Of a DNA stretch of 64,000 bases, positions 53,763 to 61,863 are shown piece by piece. This DNA comes from Oscillospiraceae bacterium. Its GTDB lineage: Bacteria; Bacillota; Clostridia; Oscillospirales; Oscillospiraceae. Below the pieces are notes generated by a model. The model had not been told where the DNA came from. It was given only the letters and a program-made list of their open reading frames with translations, and ran no database searches. A program made the translations under genes and the position numbers. Every line of letters begins with the position of its first letter. Position 1 is the stretch's first letter. Location: the NCBI GenBank assembly GCA_024697625.1, contig JAILFJ010000129.1, positions 28,182 to 92,181 of the forward strand, written 5' to 3'.

Positions 53763-56468
53763 ATGGCAAGAGAGATTTTATTTGACCTTGGCAAAATGAT
53801 TACGGACAGGATTCCCTATAAATTTGGCTTGAAGCGTCTGACCGAGAATGATCCTGAGTACATCATTCTGGATCGTGCCTGCAGCAGTGACGAGATCGCT
53901 GAGATCATGCTGAAGATGGGCCTTCGCAAGCCAAAGACCACTGCGGAGATTGCAAAGCTGACCGGGAAAAGCGAGCAGCGGGTCGAGGAGCTTCTGACCG
54001 ATGCGGCCATGCACGGGATCGTGGAATATAATTGGGAGAATCCGCAGCATGAGAAGCAGTGGTATGTCCAGCTCTTTGTTCCCGGCATTGCCGAGATGAC
54101 CAACATGGTTCTCAAGCAGGTCGAGCAGTATCCGGAGCTCGCATCCAGCTTTGACCAGATGACCTTCCTTCCTCTGGAGGGCAAGACGCACCTGTTCCCG
54201 CCGGGAGGAAACGGTGTCGGCATGCATGTTATTCCTGTGGAGAAGGCGATCAACGCAGTGAACAAGTCCATCTCCATCGAGCATATCTCCCACTGGCTGG
54301 ACAAATATGAGGGAAAGCTTTCCGTGGGCTACTGCTCCTGCCGCAACGCCAGACGTCTCTTCGGTGAGGGCTCCGGCGAGATTCAGGACGATTGCTGCAT
54401 CGGCCTCGGCGACTTTGCCCAGTACCTCATAGAGACCGGCAAAGGCCGTCCCATCACGAAGGAGGAAGCGCTGCAGATCTGCCAGCGCGCCGAAGAGAAC
54501 GGCTATGTCCATCAGGTCACAAACATCGACGGCGAAGACAAGATTTTCGGTCTCTGCAACTGCGATCTCGGCGTCTGCTTCGCCCTGCGGACAAGCCAGT
54601 ACTTCAACACGCCGAACCTCTCCGCTTCTTCTTACCGCGCCCACGTGGACAAAGACAACTGCGTCGCCTGCGGCAAGTGTGTTGAGGTCTGTCCGGCCGG
54701 AGCCGTCAAGCTTGGCCAGAAGCTTTGTACGAAACATGGTGAGGTCGAGTACCCGGTTCAGGAGCTGCCCACTGGTCTCAAGTGGGGCAAGGACAAGTGG
54801 AACCCGAACTATGTTTACGACAACCGCAAGAACTGCCACGAATCCGGCACGGCTCCCTGCAAAACCGCCTGCCCGGCGCACATCGCCATCCAGGGCTATA
54901 TCAAGCTTGCCAAGGAAGGCCGTTATCTCGACGCGCTGAAGCTCATCAAGCAGGACAATCCCTTCCCCTCCGTCTGCGGCTATGTCTGCAACCGCCGCTG
55001 TGAGGACGCCTGCACCCGCGGCGCTGTTGACAGGGCGCTCGCGATCGACGAGATCAAGAAATTCATCGCAGAGCAGGATCTGAAGAGTGAAGACCGCTAC
55101 GTTCCCGAGCTGCTTCGCCGCCGCCCCATTGACAAGGACTATGAGGAGAAGGTCGCCATCATCGGCGCCGGCCCGGCGGGTCTGAGCTGTGCATACTACC
55201 TTGCGCGCATGGGCTATGTCAACATCACCGTCTTCGACCGCAATCCGCAGCCGGGCGGCATGCTCATCATGGGGATCCCCAGCTACCGTCTGGATCGCAG
55301 CGCACTGAAGGGCGAGATCGACATTCTCGAAAGAATGGGCGTGAAGTTCCGGATGAACACGGAAGTCGGAAAGGACGTCACCATCCAGCAGCTTCGCGAC
55401 GAGGGTTACAAGGGCTTCTATGTCGCCATCGGTGCACAGAAGAGCTCCCGCCTCAACATCCCCGGAGAGGAGCTTCAGGGTGTGTACGGCGGTGTGGACT
55501 TCCTGCGCGAGGTCAATCTGGGCGGAAAGCCCGAGGTCGGGAAGAAATGTGCCGTCATCGGCGGCGGCAATGTCGCCATGGATGTCTGCCGGACCGCTGT
55601 CCGCCTTGGCGCCGAGACCTTCGTCGTCTATCGCCGCAGCGAAGCCGAGATGCCGGCAGATAAGGAAGAGATCGCCGAGGCAAAGGCGGAAGGCGTGAAG
55701 TTCTGCTTCCTGAACGCTCCTTCTGAGATCATCGGCAAGGATGGCAGGGTGACCGGCCTGAAGGTCGAACTCATGGAGCTGGGTGAGCCCGATGCAAAGG
55801 GCAGAAGACAGCCGGTCGGAACCGGAAAGTTTGAGACCATCGAGGTCGATTCCGTGCTCTCCGCAGTCGGTCAGAGCATTGACTGGGGCAGCCTGGATGT
55901 CGGCGCGCTCAAGACAGGCAAAAAAGGCAACGCGGAAGCGGATGCCGTCACCTATCAGACCGCGCAGAGCGACATCTTTGTCGGCGGTGATGTCTACACC
56001 GGACCGAAGTTCGCCATTGACGCCATCGCCGCCGGCCGCGAGGGTGCCGAGTCGCTCCATCGCTTTGTGCAGGATGGACAGAGCCTCACCAGAGGCCGTA
56101 ATCTGCGGGAGTTCTACGAGCTCAACAAGGACGATGTGGTCCTCGGTGTCGACAGCTTCGACCGCCCTGCCCGTCAGGAGATTCAGCACGATCCCGCCAA
56201 GGCCAGATCCTTCGAGCATGACCGCCTCACCTTCACGGAAGAGCAGGTCAAGGCCGAGGCCAGCCGCTGCCTGGGCTGCGGTGTCACCATCGTTGACCGG
56301 AACAGATGCATCGGCTGCGGCCTCTGCACGACGAGATGCATGTTCGACGCCATCCATCTGGAGCGCGACGTGCCGGAGGCCTCCACGATGATCCGCTGCG
56401 AGGACAAGGTCGGCCCGCTGCTGAAGAACGTCGCCAAAAAGAGCGTCCGGATCATCCGCAAGGGGTAA
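53763..56468 (+). CDS. Multi-domain Fe-S/FAD NAD(P)-binding oxidoreductase (GltD-like core), 901 aa
   Basis: Domains in order: a winged-helix-like unit (about 40-95, 'TTAEIAKLTGKSEQRVEELL'); a Cys-rich unit (about 191-272, 'YCSCRNARRLFG', 'CCIGLGDFAQYL', 'GLCNCDLGVC'); a 4Fe-4S ferredoxin site (C300, C303, C306, C310); a GltD-type Cys set (about 358-417); FAD-binding GAGPAG (468-473); NAD(P)-binding GGGNVAMD; and a C-terminal 'CLGCG' plus 'CIGCGLCTTRC'. It should move electrons between NAD(P)H and an iron-sulfur partner. I start at ATG 53763 (AAGGAG upstream), not 53685. hypA follows 3 bp later. The exact partner and substrate are unknown. The 1053-aa antisense ORF is a shadow. Confidence 0.88.
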   Translation: MAREILFDLGKMITDRIPYKFGLKRLTENDPEYIILDRACSSDEIAEIMLKMGLRKPKTTAEIAKLTGKSEQRVEELLTDAAMHGIVEYNWENPQHEKQWYVQLFVPGIAEMTNMVLKQVEQYPELASSFDQMTFLPLEGKTHLFPPGGNGVGMHVIPVEKAINAVNKSISIEHISHWLDKYEGKLSVGYCSCRNARRLFGEGSGEIQDDCCIGLGDFAQYLIETGKGRPITKEEALQICQRAEENGYVHQVTNIDGEDKIFGLCNCDLGVCFALRTSQYFNTPNLSASSYRAHVDKDNCVACGKCVEVCPAGAVKLGQKLCTKHGEVEYPVQELPTGLKWGKDKWNPNYVYDNRKNCHESGTAPCKTACPAHIAIQGYIKLAKEGRYLDALKLIKQDNPFPSVCGYVCNRRCEDACTRGAVDRALAIDEIKKFIAEQDLKSEDRYVPELLRRRPIDKDYEEKVAIIGAGPAGLSCAYYLARMGYVNITVFDRNPQPGGMLIMGIPSYRLDRSALKGEIDILERMGVKFRMNTEVGKDVTIQQLRDEGYKGFYVAIGAQKSSRLNIPGEELQGVYGGVDFLREVNLGGKPEVGKKCAVIGGGNVAMDVCRTAVRLGAETFVVYRRSEAEMPADKEEIAEAKAEGVKFCFLNAPSEIIGKDGRVTGLKVELMELGEPDAKGRRQPVGTGKFETIEVDSVLSAVGQSIDWGSLDVGALKTGKKGNAEADAVTYQTAQSDIFVGGDVYTGPKFAIDAIAAGREGAESLHRFVQDGQSLTRGRNLREFYELNKDDVVLGVDSFDRPARQEIQHDPAKARSFEHDRLTFTEEQVKAEASRCLGCGVTIVDRNRCIGCGLCTTRCMFDAIHLERDVPEASTMIRCEDKVGPLLKNVAKKSVRIIRKG

Positions 56469-56471
56469 TCC

Positions 56472-56816
56472 ATGCACGAGCTGGGGACCATCTACTACGT
56501 CATCGACACAGTGGAGAAGCTGATGGAGGAGAACGACCTGAAGGCCGTCTCTTCCATCACCCTGGAGGTCGGAGAGGTCAGCGGGATCATTCCGGAATAT
56601 CTTCAGGATTTCTGGCTCTACGCCCGGGAAAAGACCGACCACTTCCAGCAGACGGAGCTCAGGATCGAAGAGCTGAAGGCTGTCACCTACTGCCAGGACT
56701 GTACAGGCACTTATCCGACCATCCCCCAGGGCAAAATCTGTCCGCACTGCGGCAGTCCGAATACCTTCCTGGTCACCGGAAACGAATATAACATCAAGGA
56801 AATAGAAGCCTGTTAG
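56472..56816 (+). CDS. hypA: HypA-like nickel metallochaperone, 114 aa
   Basis: HypA delivers nickel to [NiFe]-hydrogenase (and sometimes urease) maturation. The N-terminal MHEL gives the nickel ligand His2; a zinc site is formed by C74-x2-C77 and C90-x2-C93 ('CQDC', 'CPHC'). The length is normal. The gene begins 3 bp after the large oxidoreductase and ends in a terminator, so the two are co-transcribed. No hypB-F or hydrogenase genes are in the window. The pairing suggests a role tied to the oxidoreductase, possibly metal delivery or zinc-dependent structure, but this is inference. Confidence 0.88.
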   Translation: MHELGTIYYVIDTVEKLMEENDLKAVSSITLEVGEVSGIIPEYLQDFWLYAREKTDHFQQTELRIEELKAVTYCQDCTGTYPTIPQGKICPHCGSPNTFLVTGNEYNIKEIEAC

Positions 56817-56836
56817 TCCAGGATTGAATAAAAATC

Positions 56837-56878
56837 GCCCCGCGGCATTGTGTAAAAAATGCTGCGGGGCTGTTTTTT
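56837..56878 (+). terminator. Intrinsic terminator of the oxidoreductase-hypA operon
   Basis: A 13-bp stem (GCCCCGCGGCATT, one G-U pair) at 56837-56849 / 56858-56870 is followed by TTTTTT at 56873-56878, 20 bp after the hypA stop. Confidence 0.85.
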
Positions 56879-56910
56879 GAATTATGAGGATGATGGGATG
56901 CGGACTGCTG

Positions 56911-58854
56911 TCAGCAGAGCTGGGAGCCCACGGGGACATCGTCGTCGACGAGCATCAGGTGCAGGACCTCTTTCCCGTCGATCTCCTTCACCGCGGAGAG
57001 CAGCATGCCGTTGGATTCCATGCCCATCATCTTTCTCGGTGGGAGGTTCAGGATCGCGACCGCCTTCTTGCCGACCAAGTCTTCCGGTTCATAGAACTTG
57101 TGGATCCCGGAGAGAATCTGGCGCTCGGTGCCGCTGCCGTCGTCCAGGGCGAACTTGAGAAGTTTCTCGGACTTTTTGACCGCTTCGCAGCGCAGAATCT
57201 TGCATACGCGCATGTCACATCTGGCAAACTCGTCTATCGTCACATCCGGAAGGACAGGCTTTGACTCCGGTTTTTTCGCAGTCTGGTGCAGTTTTTCGAG
57301 CTCCTCCAGCATCTTTGCCGTGTCAATGCGCGGGAAAAGGGTCTCGCCCTTGCGCACGCTGACATCGGCTGGAAGCACGCCGTATTCCGAGGCGGCAGCC
57401 CAGGTTCTGGCCTCACGCTCCGCACCGATCTGGACAAATGCCTTGTCGCAGCTCTCCGGGATGAAGGGAGTCAGCAGGATCAGTGATACGCGCAGCGCCT
57501 CCAGCAGGTTATACAGGACGGTCGCCAGGCGGGCCTTCTTTGTCTCGTCCCTGCCCAGCACCCAGGGGGCTGTCTCGTCGATGTACTTGTTGGCGCGCTG
57601 GATCAGGCGGAAGACTTCCTCCAGGCCGAGGTGGAGCTGGAAGGCATCCATCTGGGCGGCATACTTTTCTGCCGTCCCCCGGATCATCTCGACAAGCTCC
57701 TCGTCCATGGCTTCGGCCTCGCGCTCAGGGATCAGCGTACCGCCGAAATACTTCTCGATCATCGCAGTGGTGCGGGAGACCAGGTTGCCGAGAGAGTTCG
57801 CCAGGTCCGTATTGATGGTGTTGATCAGCAGCTCATTGGAGAAGTTGCCGTCAGAGCCGAACGGGAAGGTCCGCAGCAGGAAGAAGCGCAGCGCGTCCAC
57901 GCCGAATTTCTCAGCCAGCACATAGGGATCCACGACGTTGCCCTTGGATTTGGACATCTTTCCGCCGTCGATGACCAGCCAGCCGTGACCGTAGACCTGC
58001 TTGGGGACCGGCTCACCCACGCTCATGAGCATCGCGGGCCAGATGATGGAGTGGAAGCGTACGATCTCCTTGCCGACAATGTTTACGGGAGGCCAGTATC
58101 TGGCATAGTCGTCATAGCGCTCGTTCATATAGCCCATCGCCGTGGCGTAGTTGAACAGTGCGTCCACCCAGACATAGACCACGTGGCCCGGGTCAAAGTC
58201 GACCGGGATGCCCCAGGTGAAGCTGGTGCGGGAGACGCAGAGGTCCTCCAGACCGGGCTTGATGAAGTTGTTGATCATCTCGTTGACACGGGATGCCGGC
58301 TTCAGGAACTCACCGCTCTCCAGCAGCTCCTGTACGGGCTTTGCGTATTTGGACAGACGGAAGAAGTAGGCCTCCTCCTCGGCGTCGTGCACCGGGCGTC
58401 CGCAGTCAGGGCACTTCCCGTCCACGAGCTGGCTCTCGGTCCAGAAGCTCTCGCAGGGGGTGCAGTACTTTCCCTTGTAGGCGCCCTTATAGATATCGCC
58501 GTTGTCGTACATTTTCCGGAAGATTCTCTGGATCGAGGTCACGTGATAGTCGTCCGTCGTGCGAATAAAGCGGTCGTTGGAGATGTTCATCAGCTTCCAC
58601 AGGTCGAGGATTCCGCACTTCCCGGTGACGATCCGGTCGACAAACTCCTGGGGAGTGACGCCGGCCTCCTTTGCCTTCTCCTCGATCTTCTGTCCGTGCT
58701 CGTCGGTGCCCGTCAGGAACATGACATCGTATCCCGTCAGACGCTTGTAGCGGGCAATGGCATCGGTGGCTACGGTGCAGTAGGTATGGCCGATGTGCAG
58801 CTTATCGGAAGGATAGTAAATGGGGGTTGTGATGTAGAAGGTGGGTTTTGACAT
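56911..58854 (-). CDS. metG: Methionyl-tRNA synthetase MetG with C-terminal tRNA-binding domain, 647 aa
   Basis: This class I enzyme charges tRNA-Met. 'HIGHTYCTVATDAIARYK' is the HIGH motif, 'KMSKSKGNVVDPY' the KMSKS loop and 'CTPCESFW'/'CPDCGRP' the zinc knuckle. From about residue 545 an EMAP/Trbp111 domain follows ('FARCDMRVCKILRCEAVKKS'), used for dimerisation and tRNA binding. AAAGGAG precedes the ATG. Confidence 0.97.
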   Translation of the reverse strand: MSKPTFYITTPIYYPSDKLHIGHTYCTVATDAIARYKRLTGYDVMFLTGTDEHGQKIEEKAKEAGVTPQEFVDRIVTGKCGILDLWKLMNISNDRFIRTTDDYHVTSIQRIFRKMYDNGDIYKGAYKGKYCTPCESFWTESQLVDGKCPDCGRPVHDAEEEAYFFRLSKYAKPVQELLESGEFLKPASRVNEMINNFIKPGLEDLCVSRTSFTWGIPVDFDPGHVVYVWVDALFNYATAMGYMNERYDDYARYWPPVNIVGKEIVRFHSIIWPAMLMSVGEPVPKQVYGHGWLVIDGGKMSKSKGNVVDPYVLAEKFGVDALRFFLLRTFPFGSDGNFSNELLINTINTDLANSLGNLVSRTTAMIEKYFGGTLIPEREAEAMDEELVEMIRGTAEKYAAQMDAFQLHLGLEEVFRLIQRANKYIDETAPWVLGRDETKKARLATVLYNLLEALRVSLILLTPFIPESCDKAFVQIGAEREARTWAAASEYGVLPADVSVRKGETLFPRIDTAKMLEELEKLHQTAKKPESKPVLPDVTIDEFARCDMRVCKILRCEAVKKSEKLLKFALDDGSGTERQILSGIHKFYEPEDLVGKKAVAILNLPPRKMMGMESNGMLLSAVKEIDGKEVLHLMLVDDDVPVGSQLC

Positions 58855-58926
58855 GTGGGTTCTCCTTTCGCAGAAGCGATATGATAAGTGGGACGTCTCC
58901 CCGGAATACAGGTGTTTCAGCCGGTA

Positions 58927-60522
58927 TCAGCTCAGGCCGAGCGTCAGGCTCGCCGTAGCGGCCGCCGCGTCTTTCGCAAGCTTTTCGGGCGGCCAGTCGA
59001 TTAGTTCGTCATGGAGGTAATAGATGCCGGTGGGCTCTTCGATGGTTTTGATCACATTTCCGCTGGCGTCCAGGATCTGTCGGAAGGTCGTCGCTCCGTG
59101 ACCGATGACCACATTCGGGTATTCCTCATCGAAGACGTCCCAGGTTTTGGTATACGGGCTGACCCGGCTGCCGTCCAGGTCCGTGCCCCAGAACTCCACC
59201 GTGATGCTGTGGTCGTCCACATAGGTCAGGATCTTCACGGGGAAATCCCGGTCGTTGCGGAATTTGTAGTCCGGCCAGGTCCAGCTCACGGTGGCGTCGT
59301 AGCCCATCGAGAGATAGCCGACCGCAAAATAGTGGTTCTGCCGCTGCAGGGTGGTCATCTGCGCATACATCGCCGCGCAGTAGAGGGTCGAGGAGACCTG
59401 ACAGATCCCGCCGCCTACCTCTTCGGTCACTTCGCCGTCGGCATAGGCCCCTGCGATGAGGAAGCCTGCCTCCTCCGTGCGCTGGCCGATCACCGTGTTG
59501 TACGAGAAGCTCTCGCCCGGCCAGATTTCCACGTTGTCCAGCTTTCGTGCGGCAAGGTCGATGTTGTTGATGCGGTTGCCGCTGCTGCCCCGGAAGTCGG
59601 TGGTCATGTAGCACAGCCGGTCCCGGAACAGGAAGGACCGCAGAAGCTCTGCCGTGATGAAGGGTTTCTGCAGATCCACCGGGATCTCAATCTCCTCCCC
59701 GACCGCTGCCTGCTCCCAGATTGCGGCGGCCGCCCCTGTGTCGAAGCTGCAGCCGTAGGACTCCGGGACAATCTCATGGGCCTCCGAATCAAAATACGCG
59801 TCGTGCATGTCTGCCTGGACCTGTGCGTACACCGATTCGAAGTCCGGGGTCACCACTTCCCCGCTGATCTCCGTCCACTGCAGCTCCCGCGCGCCGTCGA
59901 GAAGCGCCCGCGACACGGCTGCGAGGATCCGGTTCTGGTCAAGGCGGATGCTTCCCCCTCCCTTGATCATGGTCATTCTCCCATGTTCCGTGTCCAGATG
60001 CACGTTTCTGTCCGAGGTCAGCTCGTCAAAACGCTCCGTCACCGTTCGGATATTCGCCAGCAGATAGTTCTGGTTCAGATCCGCTTCCGTCTGCGGTCCG
60101 GTGATCGGGCTCACGGGGGTTCTGGACAGGCGCGTCTTCAGCCAGGTCTCCAGATTGTCAAACCAGTGGCTTCCGTGCCCGTAGGCGTAGGCTGCCTCTG
60201 CGGCGTCTGCTGCGGTCAGGATTGCTCCCGCCTGCATGCGGTCCAGCTGCAGGCTGAGGCCCAGCGGAAAGCTCACCTCGAGAGGGACCTCGTTCAGGCT
60301 GTCCCAGCCGGCCGCGCGGAGCTTCTGCAGGGTCTCCTCGCGGGTCAGGCCCCCCACCTCCACACCCTCCAGTGTCAGGTTGGGAAGGTTCCTGTCGCTC
60401 TCCGATATCTGCCAGCCGGCATACAGTGCTCCTCCGGCAAAGAGCAGGGCGAAGATCATGATCAGGCTGAGGGCCATGGTGAGGCGCTGCCCGAAGCGGC
60501 TTGTCTTTCTCTTTTTATGCAT
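58927..60522 (-). CDS. Membrane-anchored VanW-domain protein, 531 aa
   Basis: A basic N-terminus and one membrane segment (about 14-36) anchor the protein with its bulk outside. The middle (about 45-310) looks like the peptidoglycan-binding-like domains usual before VanW. The VanW domain (about 318-450) shows 'PGESFSYNTVIGQRT', 'GGGICQVSSTLYCAAMYAQ' and 'DATVSWTWPDYKF'. VanW function is not known; it is linked to the cell wall and, by name only, to vancomycin clusters. The ATG lies almost against AAAGAGGA. It is between metG and hemW on the same strand. Confidence 0.9.
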   Translation of the reverse strand: MHKKRKTSRFGQRLTMALSLIMIFALLFAGGALYAGWQISESDRNLPNLTLEGVEVGGLTREETLQKLRAAGWDSLNEVPLEVSFPLGLSLQLDRMQAGAILTAADAAEAAYAYGHGSHWFDNLETWLKTRLSRTPVSPITGPQTEADLNQNYLLANIRTVTERFDELTSDRNVHLDTEHGRMTMIKGGGSIRLDQNRILAAVSRALLDGARELQWTEISGEVVTPDFESVYAQVQADMHDAYFDSEAHEIVPESYGCSFDTGAAAAIWEQAAVGEEIEIPVDLQKPFITAELLRSFLFRDRLCYMTTDFRGSSGNRINNIDLAARKLDNVEIWPGESFSYNTVIGQRTEEAGFLIAGAYADGEVTEEVGGGICQVSSTLYCAAMYAQMTTLQRQNHYFAVGYLSMGYDATVSWTWPDYKFRNDRDFPVKILTYVDDHSITVEFWGTDLDGSRVSPYTKTWDVFDEEYPNVVIGHGATTFRQILDASGNVIKTIEEPTGIYYLHDELIDWPPEKLAKDAAAATASLTLGLS

Positions 60523-60594
60523 TCCTCTTTCTGTGCATTCCTGCCTCCTGCATTTCTGCTGCCGGCATTCCTGCCTCTGGTAACTGTCAGTTGA

Positions 60595-61863
60595 TTACGT
60601 GCTGCTTTTCTTCTGAACCATGTCCCGGAAGAGCTCCTCCTCACTGCGCGGGAGGCTGACATCCTGCTCCGGTCGGTCCGGGCGGTACATCCAGGGCGTG
60701 TTGTCCAGGCGGGCGCCGGCCTGAGCCTCCAGCAGAATCCCGATCAGCTGGTTGGAGAGCAGAAAGCCGGAGACCGTGAAGTGCCATCTTCCGTCTTCTT
60801 CCAGTACGGCCCAGCCCTTGGCGCGGAAGGCTTTCAGCACCTGCAGGACCGGCTTCCAGTCACTCTGGCAGTGCTCGCGGTACTCCTGCTCTTCGATGCC
60901 GCGGTTGGTGCGCATGCCCAGCATCAGGTATTCCACAGCCCGTTCCAGCGTGTCGATCTCTTCGTACTCATCCGTGATGCTGACGTGGCGGCTGACGCCG
61001 TAGCTGTACTGCTTCAGATCCCGGACAAAGCTGTAGCGCAGGTTCCCGACACAGGAGTGCGCCGAGGGGCCGAAGCCCATATAGTCGTCCAGGCGCCAGT
61101 ACTTCATGTTGTGTCTGGACTCGAAGCCGGGAGCGGCGAAGTTCGAGATCTCATACTGCTTATAGCCGTAGCGCTCCAGCATCTGTGCCGCATACGAATA
61201 CATGTCCGCCTGCTCGTCGTCGTCCGGCAGCAGCGGGCTGTTCCGGTAATCCCTGTACATCGCGGTTCCCTCTTCCAGCTTCAGCGCATAGCAGGAGACG
61301 TGCTCCGGGTGCAGCTCCACGATCCGCGCGAGGCTCTCCGCCCAGTCCCGCTTGGTCTGGCTGGGCAGGCCGTACATCAGGTCGACGCTGATGTTGTCAA
61401 ACCCGGCGCGCCGTGCGGCGAAGTATGCGTTCTGTGCCTGGGCCCAGTTGTGACGGCGTCCGATCATCTTCAGAAGCTCGTCGTCCGTGGCCTGGATGCC
61501 CACCGACAGGCGGTTTACCCCGTTTTCACGGAGCGACAGCAGTGACCTGTAGTCCATGCTGTCGGGGTTGCACTCGACCGTCACTTCGGTGTCGAAGCGG
61601 ACGTTGCCGTTGAGTTTCAGAACGTCGAAGAGCTCCAGCAGCCGCTCGGCGCCGTAATAACTCGGTGTTCCGCCGCCGAAGTAGATGCTGTCCACCTCAT
61701 AGTTCCGGATGCCGGGAGAGGCCTCCAGCAGATGGTCGATCAGCGCCTTGTGGTACACCGGCATCTGCTTCTCGCTGCCGGCCAGGGAATAGAAGTCACA
61801 GTAGGCGCACTTGGAGGCGCAGAACGGGATATGGATATAAATCCCGAGTCGGGGCTTTGCCAT
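60595..61863 (-). CDS. hemW: HemW-like radical SAM heme chaperone, 422 aa
   Basis: The radical SAM site is 'HIPFCASKCAYCDF' (C-x3-C-x2-C) with 'YFGGGTPSYYG' and 'IQATDDELLKMIGRRH', the HemN/HemW pattern. The C-terminal HemW region ('EYLMLGMRTNRGIE') is present. HemW lacks the coproporphyrinogen oxidase residues and is now seen as a heme-transfer protein. Its ATG overlaps the htpG stop, so the two are translationally coupled. Confidence 0.93.
   Translation of the reverse strand: MAKPRLGIYIHIPFCASKCAYCDFYSLAGSEKQMPVYHKALIDHLLEASPGIRNYEVDSIYFGGGTPSYYGAERLLELFDVLKLNGNVRFDTEVTVECNPDSMDYRSLLSLRENGVNRLSVGIQATDDELLKMIGRRHNWAQAQNAYFAARRAGFDNISVDLMYGLPSQTKRDWAESLARIVELHPEHVSCYALKLEEGTAMYRDYRNSPLLPDDDEQADMYSYAAQMLERYGYKQYEISNFAAPGFESRHNMKYWRLDDYMGFGPSAHSCVGNLRYSFVRDLKQYSYGVSRHVSITDEYEEIDTLERAVEYLMLGMRTNRGIEEQEYREHCQSDWKPVLQVLKAFRAKGWAVLEEDGRWHFTVSGFLLSNQLIGILLEAQAGARLDNTPWMYRPDRPEQDVSLPRSEEELFRDMVQKKSST

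Noticed and set aside
53778-56939. 1053-aa minus-strand ORF opposite the Fe-S/FAD oxidoreductase
   Set aside because: It is an antisense shadow: the opposite strand has clear Fe-S and FAD/NAD(P) motifs, a ribosome binding site and a terminator, while this frame shows no family motif. It also runs over hypA and the terminator.
59011-60594. 527-aa plus-strand ORF
   Set aside because: Antisense to the VanW-domain gene.
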